Origin: an uncultured Lachnospiraceae bacterium
GTDB taxonomy: Bacteria; Bacillota; Clostridia; Lachnospirales; Lachnospiraceae
Assembly (NCBI GenBank): GCA_910588895.1
Contig: CAJUSS010000118.1
Location: 1-11,119, forward strand
Length of the DNA stretch: 11,119 nucleotides
Reading direction: 5' to 3'
The notes under the pieces are model-generated. The model had not been told where the DNA came from, did not search any database, and saw only the letters and a list, made by a program, of their open reading frames with translations. Each line of letters starts with the position of its first letter. The stretch's first letter is position 1. The position numbers and the translations under genes are program-made. Below, piece after piece: positions 1 to 6,432 of the stretch.

Positions 1-139
1 GAAAGGAAACATTGCGTTTTTAGGGTGAAAATATCCTTGACAAATGTCCTCTTGATCGCTGATGGGATCACTCTCACCTTGAAGTTCATCATCACGGGAG
101 AACCTCTCATACAGCCGAGGGGATCTTGTTTTTCGTCAT
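1..139 (-). pseudogene. 5' fragment of a TnpX-type large serine recombinase, frameshifted; runs off the left edge
   Basis: Seen: on the minus strand an AAGGAGG box (148-154) sits 8 nt before an ATG at 139 that opens MTKNKIPSAV and stops at 109-107. In the next frame, from 111 to the window edge, the reading continues LYERFSRDDELQGESDPIS followed by DQED and a Tyr seven residues after the Gln. Known: large serine recombinases of the TnpX/Tn4451 kind begin with a short basic lead, then the catalytic block L-Y-x-R-L-S-R-D-D-E-L-Q-G-E-S-N-S-I-x-N-Q-K, whose Ser is the nucleophile. Inference: the two frames are one gene broken by loss of two nucleotides near 112-113, for example one CT from an ancestral GCT-CTG-TAT. 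The intact ribosome binding site and the rest of the N-terminus suggest recent decay. A sequencing error would look the same. A native recombinase would be roughly 500-550 residues, so most of it lies outside the window. Confidence 0.68.
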
Positions 140-161
140 AGCGTCTGCCTCCTTACATAAA

Positions 162-230
162 ATATGCTCTAAATGTGTCCTTCACTAACCATGAGAAGAT
201 CTCGTGATCAAGAAGTCATTTAGAGCATAT
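162..230. repeat. Perfect 14-bp inverted repeat flanking the recombinase leader
   Basis: ATATGCTCTAAATG at 162-175 is repeated exactly in inverted orientation at 217-230, separated by 41 bp. Between the arms a smaller imperfect hairpin is possible (190-196 with 200-206, loop AGA, one G-T pair). The structure lies just upstream of the recombinase ribosome binding site on the minus strand and before the promoter of the DUF3793 operon on the plus strand. It could be a folded leader, a paired operator, or part of an integrase attachment region. No T-run follows in either direction, so it is not an ordinary terminator. Confidence 0.7.
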
Positions 231-271
231 ATCTCCACCTGCTTTTTGAGATTTCTTGATCAATAGGCCAG

Positions 272-300
272 TTGAAAGATGGTGTGATCTATGTTATAGT
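272..300 (+). promoter_or_regulatory. Predicted sigma-A promoter of the DUF3793-flavodoxin operon
   Basis: A -35 box TTGAAA (272-277), a 17-bp spacer and a -10 box TATAGT (295-300) preceded by TG at 292-293 (extended -10) make a close match to the housekeeping consensus. Transcription would begin near 307, about 90 bp before the first gene and immediately before the GTTAG/CTAAC repeats, which suits control by a repressor. Confidence 0.72.
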
Positions 301-310
301 ATGACTCGAG

Positions 311-342
311 GTTAGTTTTAGCTAACTGAGTTAGCCTTAACT
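311..342 (+). promoter_or_regulatory. GTTAG/CTAAC operator array, DtxR/IdeR-like iron box candidate
   Basis: Four alternating half-sites occur in 32 bp: GTTAG (311-315), GCTAACT (321-327), AGTTAGC (329-335) and TAACT (338-342). They form a perfect palindrome GCTAACT-G-AGTTAGC (321-335) and a second overlapping one, AGTTA-GCCT-TAACT (329-342). Known: the DtxR/IdeR consensus is TTAGGTTAGGCTAACCTAA. The stretch 312-330 matches it at about 13 of 19 positions by eye. The array begins just downstream of the predicted start site. Inference: an iron-dependent repressor binds here when iron is plentiful. Another regulator using the same half-site cannot be excluded. Confidence 0.55.
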
Positions 343-396
343 GACCGAGGGAATGAACAGCCGATATCCAGATCGACAGGACGGAGGGAGATGCAG

Positions 397-1056
397 ATGG
401 ATCGTATCATGACCGGCACAAGTGGTAACGGAGCGGATGGCAGGGCGGGCGGTGCCCGGCTCCGATCGAACCGGCAGACCGCTTTTCAATGCGCTCCGGT
501 CCTTTTAGGCGTAAAGCCGTCGAACCTTTTGATCCTCGAGGCCCAGTATGCGGCCACAGCCCGACAGCTCCTAAAAGGGAGCGGGGTGGAGGTACGCGCC
601 CTGTTCTATCGTCCGGGCCAGAAGATCGTATTGCTGGTCTATCGAAGGAGTCTGGTGGAAGGCGTACTGGAACCGGAAGAGAACAGAGCGTTTTTGCGCG
701 CGGCAGGTTACCAGGATAAGGACCTGTCCCAGATCTTGGGGCGGCTGCAAAAACGGTATCGCCAGTACATGGAGCGCAAGGAGGGCTTTCCCCATGAGCT
801 TGGCCTGCTCCTGGGCTATCCGCTGGAGGATGTAAAAGGGTTTATCCAGTATAAGGGAGAAGGCTTCCTCTGCAGCGGTTACTGGAAGGTGTATGGAAAT
901 GTGAAAAAGGCGCAGCAGACCTTTCGTCTCTATGACACCGTCCGAAAGGGGCTGGCGGATCTGACGGAAAAGGGGATGGATGTCCTGGAGGCCGTGGAGT
1001 GTTGGGAGAGGCGCTGGGCTATAGAAGGGCACCATATCGTCCGGGCGGCTGGATAA
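397..1056 (+). CDS. DUF3793 family protein
   Basis: No biochemical function is established for this family. Seen: 219 residues, no membrane segment or signal peptide, strongly basic, probably cytoplasmic. Family-like landmarks are a C-A-P-x-L-x-G-x-K-P-S-N-L segment near residue 35, FPHELGLLLGYPLEDVKGF from about residue 131 and GYWKVYGN at 161-168. The first 30 residues are a Gly/Arg-rich extension that looks dispensable. Start choice: two in-frame ATGs occur at 391 and 397. The GGAGGG box (383-388) is only 2 nt from the first but 8 nt from the second, so 397 is preferred. The flavodoxin gene follows 52 bp or less downstream with no terminator between, implying one transcript. Known context: DUF3793 genes are often found beside flavodoxin or ferrous-iron transport genes in Clostridia. 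Together with the upstream operator this suggests a role in iron or redox homeostasis, which is inference. Confidence 0.85.
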   Translation: MDRIMTGTSGNGADGRAGGARLRSNRQTAFQCAPVLLGVKPSNLLILEAQYAATARQLLKGSGVEVRALFYRPGQKIVLLVYRRSLVEGVLEPEENRAFLRAAGYQDKDLSQILGRLQKRYRQYMERKEGFPHELGLLLGYPLEDVKGFIQYKGEGFLCSGYWKVYGNVKKAQQTFRLYDTVRKGLADLTEKGMDVLEAVECWERRWAIEGHHIVRAAG

Positions 1057-1108
1057 GGTTGTTTTTTCATAAACAGGCCCCAAAGGACGGGGCAGGATGG
1101 AGGAAATG

Positions 1109-1540
1109 ATGAGCAAGATCGCAGTAGTATTTTGGAGTGGCACCGGGAATACAGAGAGGATGGCGGAGCTGGTGGCTCAGGGGATCCGGGAAGGCGGAAA
1201 GGAGGCTGATGTGCTCCCGGCAGACGCGGTAAGCCCGGCGGACCTAAAAGACCTTCCCGTTTTTGCGCTGGGCTGCCCCTCTATGGGCGCTGAGCAGCTG
1301 GAAGAGAGCGTGATGGAGGGCTTTGTGACAGAGGTAGAAGCCTTTGCGTCGGGCAAGACGATCGGTCTTTTTGGATCCTATGGTTGGGGGGACGGACAGT
1401 GGATGCGGGATTGGGTAGAACGTATGCAGGGCGCAGGCGCTGTCGTATCAGGCGGCGAAGAGGCGATCTGCAAGGAGGCTCCGGACGGAGACGGGGAAGC
1501 CGCCTGCATCCTGCTGGGGAAAAAGCTGGCAGCAGTGTAG
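1109..1540 (+). CDS. Short-chain flavodoxin
   Basis: A small soluble FMN-binding electron carrier that can replace ferredoxin. Seen, numbering from the ATG at 1109: the FMN phosphate loop S-G-T-G-N-T-E at residues 10-16 after the first beta strand (KIAVVFW), the 60s loop G-C-P-S-M-G at 55-60, and the 90s loop FGSYGWGDG at 88-96. At 143 residues it fits the short-chain class and gives the whole fold. Start choice: GGAGG (1099-1103) lies 5 nt before the ATG at 1109, giving the usual MSKIAVVFWSGTGNTE opening. The in-frame ATG at 1097 has only a weak AAAGGA box and would add four residues. It is the second gene of the DUF3793 transcript and inherits its predicted iron-type control, consistent with induction when iron is scarce. 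Its redox partner cannot be told from the window. Confidence 0.93.
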   Translation: MSKIAVVFWSGTGNTERMAELVAQGIREGGKEADVLPADAVSPADLKDLPVFALGCPSMGAEQLEESVMEGFVTEVEAFASGKTIGLFGSYGWGDGQWMRDWVERMQGAGAVVSGGEEAICKEAPDGDGEAACILLGKKLAAV

Positions 1541-1594
1541 GAAAAGATGGGGATAGAGGCATACAACCTGTTTTGTTTTGTCTTGCCGTTGGTC

Positions 1595-1623
1595 TTGCCT
1601 TTTTTCAACACATATCTTACAAT
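1595..1623 (+). promoter_or_regulatory. Predicted promoter of the secreted zinc-module protein
   Basis: A -35 box TTGCCT (1595-1600), a 17-bp spacer and a -10 box TACAAT (1618-1623) give a reasonable sigma-A promoter with a start near 1630. It would leave a leader of about 135 nt before the ATG at 1765. I see no convincing terminator for the flavodoxin gene upstream, so some read-through is possible. Confidence 0.5.
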
Positions 1624-1685
1624 TTGATCAGACGAGCGTAAGATCAAGTGGGCGTCATGACTCACATTCGCGCCGGAATGTTTTG

Positions 1686-1711
1686 TTTCATAGGGCGGAC
1701 TTCCTATGAAA
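1686..1711 (+). promoter_or_regulatory. Leader hairpin upstream of the secreted protein gene
   Basis: TTTCATAGG (1686-1694) and CCTATGAAA (1703-1711) form a perfect 9-bp stem with an 8-nt loop. It lies in the predicted 5' leader, about 40 nt before the ribosome binding site. There is no T-run after it, so it is more likely an RNA-stability or translational element, or a protein-binding palindrome, than an attenuator. Function unknown. Confidence 0.45.
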
Positions 1712-1764
1712 TGGATGATGACAGCCTAAACGTCTGGCTGTCCCACAGGATGGAGGAGAGCATC

Positions 1765-2418
1765 ATGAAGAGGAAAAGAGAAGACACCTTGCAGGACCGG
1801 AGAGCCAAAGGCTCCTTTAGGCATCTCGTCACCTGGCTTTTGGCCTCGATCGCCAGCATCGCCATAGGGATGACCGCATGGGCCGGGGCCTGGAAGAACG
1901 ACCAGAACGGCTGGTGGTATCAGAACGACGACGGCAGTTACCCGACAAACACCTGGCAGTGGATCGACGGGAACGGTGACGGGATCGGAGAATGCTATTA
2001 TTTCAATGAAGCGGGCTGCTGTCTCATATCCGCCATCACACCCGACGGCTGTACCGTAGATGCCAGCGGGGCCTGGACGGTGAACGGCATCGTACAGACA
2101 AAGGTGATGTCCGCTGCCTCCGGATCCCAGACTGCTGCAGGCAGCACCGCTGCAGACACGTCCTCTGCAGGCGCCGGATCTGGGGCGTATACAGGAACGG
2201 ATCCGTCCGCTGCACAAGGCACGTCTGCCGGAGCCCTATCCAAGATCTCATGGACCCCGTATGACGGCTATACGATCATCGTGAACACCAACACAAAAAA
2301 ATACCATGTGCCAGGCTGCAGGTCCGTAAAAGCCATGAAAGAGAAGAACATGGGCTACAGCAGTGACGAGGGCTATCTGATCTCGCAGGGCTATGTTGCC
2401 TGCAAGAATTGTCACTGA
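1765..2418 (+). CDS. Secreted wall-associated protein with C-terminal His/Cys zinc-like module
   Basis: Function not recognised. The 217-residue protein has: a basic start (MKRKREDTLQ); a hydrophobic segment at about 21-38 with a possible signal peptidase site A-W-A at 38-40; a Trp/Tyr-rich wall-type module at about 43-110 (N-G-W-W-Y-Q, an acidic D-G-N-G-D-G loop, C-Y-Y-F); an Ala/Ser/Thr/Gly linker at about 114-160; and a C-terminal domain with H181-x3-C185 and C213-x2-C216 ending in His217. The last resembles small zinc ribbons of the Ada type that follow the phrase 'NTNTKKYHVPGC'. The first module resembles glucan- or choline-binding-like repeats of Lachnospiraceae surface proteins. Start choice: GGAGG (1752-1756) lies 8 nt before 1765. 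The frame stays open back to 1648, but that stretch has no good start signal. It has its own promoter and terminator, so it is probably monocistronic. Confidence 0.78.
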   Translation: MKRKREDTLQDRRAKGSFRHLVTWLLASIASIAIGMTAWAGAWKNDQNGWWYQNDDGSYPTNTWQWIDGNGDGIGECYYFNEAGCCLISAITPDGCTVDASGAWTVNGIVQTKVMSAASGSQTAAGSTAADTSSAGAGSGAYTGTDPSAAQGTSAGALSKISWTPYDGYTIIVNTNTKKYHVPGCRSVKAMKEKNMGYSSDEGYLISQGYVACKNCH

Positions 2419-2472
2419 TCTTGCAGGGGATCGGACAGCGTCCGGCCCACGGATGCAGTAGCAGCAAAAGAG

Positions 2473-2515
2473 AGGGTTACATAAAGGTCGCATTCCTTTA
2501 TGCAGCCCTTTTTTT
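2473..2515 (+). terminator. Rho-independent terminator after the secreted zinc-module protein
   Basis: AGGG plus CATAAAGG (2473-2487) pairs with CCTTTATG plus CCCT (2495-2509) around a 7-nt loop, with one wobble and one mismatch in a 15-bp stem. An uninterrupted run of seven T follows (2509-2515). It begins 54 bp after the stop codon and closes the monocistronic unit. Confidence 0.9.
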
Positions 2516-2594
2516 GTATATGCTTTTATCCGTTTGAAAAATGCAGCCCTTTGCGCCGGCCAGTGAAAAGAATCTGGTCGATCCCTCCCATAAG

Positions 2595-2603
2595 TGGTAT
2601 AAT
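2595..2603 (+). promoter_or_regulatory. Extended -10 promoter of the debranching enzyme gene
   Basis: A perfect TATAAT (2598-2603) is preceded by TGG (2595-2597), an extended -10 element. The -35 region 17 bp upstream (TGGTCG, 2575-2580) is poor, as is tolerated with an extended -10. The start would be near 2610, giving a 60-nt leader. Confidence 0.65.
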
Positions 2604-2670
2604 AGACTACAACAGGCGCCCGCCCAGGCGTTCGGCAGCGCGCCTCAAAACGTAAAGGAGAAGGAATGAC

Positions 2671-4767
2671 ATGGCAGAACAAGAATTTATCAGCCCAAGA
2701 GGCAGTATCCATATGGTCCCTATGGATGTGATCGCCGGGTTCGAGGTAAGACCGGGATTGTATGAACTGAACGGGGCGATGGCGATCCCGGTGGGCGTGA
2801 ACTTTACCGTCCACTCCTTCGGTGCCACTTCCTGTGAGCTGCTGCTGTTCCACAGGACAGAGGATGAACCCTACGCGGTCCTTCCCTTCCCGGAGCATTA
2901 CCGGGTGGGAAAGGTCTTTTCGATGATCGTATTTGGCCTGAACATCATGGACTTTGAGTACGCTTACCGGATGGATGGCCCTTATGATGCCGCAAAGGGG
3001 CTGCTGTTCGATAAGAAGAACATCCTTTTAGATATCTACGCAAAGGCGGTGACAGGGCAGAGCAGGTGGGGAAGGCCCAGGCAGGAGGGCTCTTTCTATA
3101 AGGCCCGGGTGGTGAAGGATGACTTTAACTGGGGAAGGGACAGGCCGCCCGCCATCCCTATGGAAGATCTGGTGATCTACGAGCTCCATGTGCGGGGCTT
3201 TACAAAGCACGGCTCCTCCGGTGTGGACCATCCGGGGACCTTTGACGGCTTAAGGCAGAAGATCCCCCACCTAAAGGAGCTGGGGGTCAATGCGGTGGAA
3301 CTGATGCCGATCTTTGAATTTGATGAGATGAAGGACAGCCGTATGGTGGATGGCAAGCAGGTAGTGGACTACTGGGGCTACAATACGGTCAGCTTTTTCG
3401 CGCCCAACACCAGCTATGCGGCCTCCGCCGAGTACAACCGGGAGGGGAACGAGCTAAAGACCCTGATCAAGGAGCTCAATGACAACGGCATCGAGTGTAT
3501 CCTGGATGTGGTCTTCAACCATACGGCGGAAGGGAACGAGCTGGGCCCCTGCTTTTCCTTCAAAGGCTTTGACAATAACATCTACTATATGCTGACGCCG
3601 GACGGCTATTATTACAATTTCAGCGGCTGCGGCAACACCTTGAACTGCAACCACCCGATCGTGCGTCAGATGATCATGGACTGCCTCCGGTATTGGACGA
3701 TCAATTATCATGTGTCCGGGTTCCGGTTCGATCTAGCCAGCATCCTGGGCCGGAATGAGGACGGCAGCCCTATGAGCAAGCCGCCCCTCTTACAGGCTCT
3801 GGCCTTCGATCCTATCCTGGGGAATGTGAAGCTGATCGCGGAGGCATGGGATGCCGGCGGCCTTTATCAGGTGGGCAGCTTCCCCTCCTGGAACCGCTGG
3901 GCAGAGTGGAACGGCCGATACCGGGATGATATGCGCAGCTACTTAAAGGGCGACTGCTGGCTGGCCCACGAGGCCGCCCAGCGGTTCATGGGCTCTCCGG
4001 ATCTGTATCACCCGGAATACCGGGGGTATAATGCCTCTGTGAACTTCCTGAACTGTCACGACGGCTTTACCCTGTGGGATATGTATTCCTACAATGAAAA
4101 GCACAATGAAGCGAACGGCTGGAACAATACGGACGGCAGTGATGACAACCGCAGCTGGAACTGCGGGGCAGAGGGGGAGACCGACCAGGAGGAGGTCTTA
4201 AAACTGCGCCGCAGGCTGGCGAAGAATGCCTTTACGGTCCTGATGCTGAGCCGGGGGACTCCTATGTTCCTGGCCGGGGACGAATTTTTGAACACCCAAT
4301 ACGGCAATAACAATGCCTACTGCCAGGACAATGAGATCTCCTGGCTGGATTGGGATCGGTTAAAGGAGAACCAAGAGCATTTTGCCTATGTGAAGCACAT
4401 GATCCATCTCCGTAAGACCCATGATGTGATCCGCCGCTCTACGGGGGACTGTACCATCGGCCTGCCCCAGATGCAGCTCCGGGAGCCGGACGGGCAGACC
4501 AAGGTGTTCGGCGTGATCTACGCGGGCCGGACCCCGGACGGGAGCCGGGACGATGTGGTCTGCCTGGCCTTGAACGTTTACTGGGAGGAGCAGGAGTTCG
4601 TCCTTCCAGGGCTGCCCACATCGATGAACTGGTTTGTGGAAGCGGATACCTCAGGGCAGTACTTAGAGAAGGGGATCCCGGGACCCGGCGGTCCGGTGCA
4701 GATCAAGGGCCGCAGGGTCAAGGTGGGACCGAGATCGGCGGTCGTGTTCGTGTGTGTGGGGCGATAG
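2671..4767 (+). CDS. glgX: Glycogen debranching enzyme, GlgX/isoamylase-type GH13
   Basis: Hydrolyses alpha-1,6 branch points of glycogen or related glucans in the cytoplasm; there is no signal peptide. Seen in 698 residues: an N-terminal CBM48-like beta domain (about 10-125); then the GH13 barrel with region I D-V-V-F-N-H-T (D279 to H284); region II GFRFDLAS with the nucleophile D354; region III L-I-A-E-A-W-D with the acid/base E391; and region IV N-C-H-D-G with D464. All catalytic residues are present. The N-H-D to N-C-H-D-G form and the L-A-G-D-E-F-L-N-T-Q-Y-G-N-N-N-A-Y-C-Q block are typical of GlgX/TreX/isoamylase. Length is usual for GlgX. The start follows AAAGGAG (2654-2660) and AAGGA (2661-2665). 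No other glycogen gene is in the window, so it appears to stand alone. The next gene starts 69 bp on without a visible terminator. Specificity for glycogen rather than dietary amylopectin is not decidable here. Confidence 0.94.
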   Translation: MAEQEFISPRGSIHMVPMDVIAGFEVRPGLYELNGAMAIPVGVNFTVHSFGATSCELLLFHRTEDEPYAVLPFPEHYRVGKVFSMIVFGLNIMDFEYAYRMDGPYDAAKGLLFDKKNILLDIYAKAVTGQSRWGRPRQEGSFYKARVVKDDFNWGRDRPPAIPMEDLVIYELHVRGFTKHGSSGVDHPGTFDGLRQKIPHLKELGVNAVELMPIFEFDEMKDSRMVDGKQVVDYWGYNTVSFFAPNTSYAASAEYNREGNELKTLIKELNDNGIECILDVVFNHTAEGNELGPCFSFKGFDNNIYYMLTPDGYYYNFSGCGNTLNCNHPIVRQMIMDCLRYWTINYHVSGFRFDLASILGRNEDGSPMSKPPLLQALAFDPILGNVKLIAEAWDAGGLYQVGSFPSWNRWAEWNGRYRDDMRSYLKGDCWLAHEAAQRFMGSPDLYHPEYRGYNASVNFLNCHDGFTLWDMYSYNEKHNEANGWNNTDGSDDNRSWNCGAEGETDQEEVLKLRRRLAKNAFTVLMLSRGTPMFLAGDEFLNTQYGNNNAYCQDNEISWLDWDRLKENQEHFAYVKHMIHLRKTHDVIRRSTGDCTIGLPQMQLREPDGQTKVFGVIYAGRTPDGSRDDVVCLALNVYWEEQEFVLPGLPTSMNWFVEADTSGQYLEKGIPGPGGPVQIKGRRVKVGPRSAVVFVCVGR

Positions 4768-4836
4768 GAGGCTGTAACAGAGGATCCCTGCATACGGGGA
4801 CAAGATATGGCGGGAAAGAACAGAACGGAGGAGCAG

Positions 4837-6417
4837 ATGGCTGGGAAAAGGGATGGACAAGGAAATGAAAGGCTTTTTCAGACGGGGCATCGGGGCCGCC
4901 TTAGGTGGGCCTGCCTGCTCCTTTTGGGCCTGCTCTGCGGAGGCTGTTCCAGCCTGTACACAGCAGAGCGTATCCAGCTGATGAGGACAGAGGGGCAGGT
5001 CGATATCGTCAGCAGCCGGGGAAAGGAAGTGGCTCCGGTGCCGGAGATGAAGCTCTACAGCGGCTATGCGATGGCTACAGAGAAGGAGAGCTTTGCCTGG
5101 ATCAACTTAGACAGCGTGAAGCTGGCCAAGATGGATGAGGAGAGCCAGATCTCCATCTCCAAAAGGCGAAAGGGCCTGGAGGTGGAAGTGGCCTGTGGGA
5201 GCTTATATTTTAACATCAAGGAGCCCCTTGAGAAGGATGAGACCCTGGATATCCGCACCTCCAACATGGCGGTGGGCATCCGGGGCACCTGCGGCTGGGT
5301 GGAGGTGGCCGATCCCCTGCATATGAGTGTCTATATATTAGAGGGGACCGTGGCCTGTACGGTCCGCGATCCAAAGACTAAGGAGGAGACGGAGGCGGCC
5401 GTATCCGCCGGGGAGATGGCAGAGCTGATCCTGGATCCGGAGGCAGAGGAAGGCAGTGTCTGCCAGATCCAGACCAGCAGTTTTGTGGAGGGCGATATCG
5501 CCGCCTTTGTGCTGCCGGAGCTTTTGGAGGATGAAGGCCTCTGTGAGGCGATCAAAGCGGCTTCCGGACTGGATGTACTGGGGATGGACCCGTCTGCCGG
5601 AGAAGGAGGCCCGGAGGACAGCAGCTCCCTGGACTTCGATCTTTACGGAGCGTTCATAAAAAATGAGCTGGAGCCCAAATACGGCACAGGCGATAACACG
5701 TCGTTTGCCTACGGCTTTGTGCCCCAGACGATCGACGGGTGGGACAACGGGATGGCCTATCCGGCCACGGCTTCTCTTGTGGACGGGATTGTCGGCACCT
5801 GTAGACGGGATCTGGATATGGACGGGTCCGATGAGCTGCTCATGTTCTATGTAGAGGGCAGCGCCGGCGGCGGAGCCGGGCAGAACAACCTGGGGCTAAA
5901 GGTGTACAGCCAGAAGGACGGCGCGGTGGAAGAGGTCGGCGGGATGCGCTTTGAGAACTGCTTTGGCGGAGCGAACGAGGAGATGTATCGGATCGGTTTA
6001 AAGGAGCTGGGAGACCGGCGGCTGCTCTACGCGGAAGGCAGCAGCTCGGTATATACCTTTGCCGACGGCGTGTCCCCCGAGATCTATCTGTATCAGTATG
6101 ACGGCAGCACGCTCGAGGAGGTATACGGAGTGAGCACCGCCGGAAGTGATGGCTCCTGGTGGAACGAGTGGCGGGACCAGCTCCGAGGCTTTGGTTTTGT
6201 ACTCCCCGCCTATGGAGAACAGTGGGGAGATATAGGGCTGGACGGTGAGCCGGGCTTTGAACGCCTGTTCTATGGATCATGCAGGACTAACGATGCGGAG
6301 CGGCCGGATGATATGGAGCTCCAGCAGTATCTGCTGGAGCAGGGCCGGATCGACGGAGAGCTCGTCGGTCCCGAAAGTGACAGCCAGGAGCAGACCGGGG
6401 CATCGTTTACCTTATGA
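4837..6417 (+). CDS. FecR-domain lipoprotein with a shared C-terminal domain of unknown function
   Basis: Seen, numbered from the ATG at 4837 (526 residues): a basic start, a hydrophobic stretch and lipobox L-L-C-G-G-C with the lipid Cys at 37, so a membrane-anchored lipoprotein on the outer face. A FecR-type beta domain follows (about 50-190), with the hallmark N-M-A-V-G-I-R-G-T and V-Y-I-L-E-G-T-V, then an acidic linker. Residues 265-516 form a domain also present in the next gene, with a calcium-loop-like D-L-D-M-D-G-S-D-E at 325-333 after a conserved Cys, GSDGSWW and W-G-D-I-G-L-D-G-E-P-G-F-E. FecR here means the sugar/peptidoglycan-associated fold seen in many surface proteins, not evidence for iron citrate transport. 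Start choice: GGAGG (4827-4831) is 5 nt before 4837; the ATG at 4807 is weakly preceded and would add ten residues. The stop lies 15 bp before the next gene. Role unknown. Confidence 0.85.
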   Translation: MAGKRDGQGNERLFQTGHRGRLRWACLLLLGLLCGGCSSLYTAERIQLMRTEGQVDIVSSRGKEVAPVPEMKLYSGYAMATEKESFAWINLDSVKLAKMDEESQISISKRRKGLEVEVACGSLYFNIKEPLEKDETLDIRTSNMAVGIRGTCGWVEVADPLHMSVYILEGTVACTVRDPKTKEETEAAVSAGEMAELILDPEAEEGSVCQIQTSSFVEGDIAAFVLPELLEDEGLCEAIKAASGLDVLGMDPSAGEGGPEDSSSLDFDLYGAFIKNELEPKYGTGDNTSFAYGFVPQTIDGWDNGMAYPATASLVDGIVGTCRRDLDMDGSDELLMFYVEGSAGGGAGQNNLGLKVYSQKDGAVEEVGGMRFENCFGGANEEMYRIGLKELGDRRLLYAEGSSSVYTFADGVSPEIYLYQYDGSTLEEVYGVSTAGSDGSWWNEWRDQLRGFGFVLPAYGEQWGDIGLDGEPGFERLFYGSCRTNDAERPDDMELQQYLLEQGRIDGELVGPESDSQEQTGASFTL

Positions 6418-6432
6418 TAAGGAGGGCACCTT

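Noticed and set aside
107..115. Programmed frameshift in the recombinase, as in prfB or IS elements
   Set aside because: No slippery heptamer or characteristic stop context is visible, and these recombinases are not known to use one. A simple 2-nt loss explains the data.
140..396. CRISPR array, tRNA or riboswitch in the AT-rich left region
   Set aside because: No regularly spaced repeats, no cloverleaf with T-arm sequence, and no known aptamer core. Only the inverted repeat, promoter and operator were found.
571..1143. Minus-strand open frame opposite DUF3793
   Set aside because: Lies wholly antisense to a recognised family member and lacks a credible start signal.
1600..1644. Possible terminator of the flavodoxin gene (T-run near 1600-1605; inverted repeat 1614-1620/1638-1644)
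   Set aside because: The T-run has no hairpin before it, and the 7-bp inverted repeat has a 17-nt loop and no T-run after it. It overlaps the better-supported promoter.
2671..4767. Glycogen gene cluster
   Set aside because: Only the debranching enzyme is present. The neighbours are unrelated, so a cluster is not claimed.
4837..6417. FecR domain as part of an iron-citrate signalling system
   Set aside because: There is no FecI-type sigma factor or TonB receptor, and the protein is a Gram-positive-type lipoprotein. The fold alone does not imply iron.
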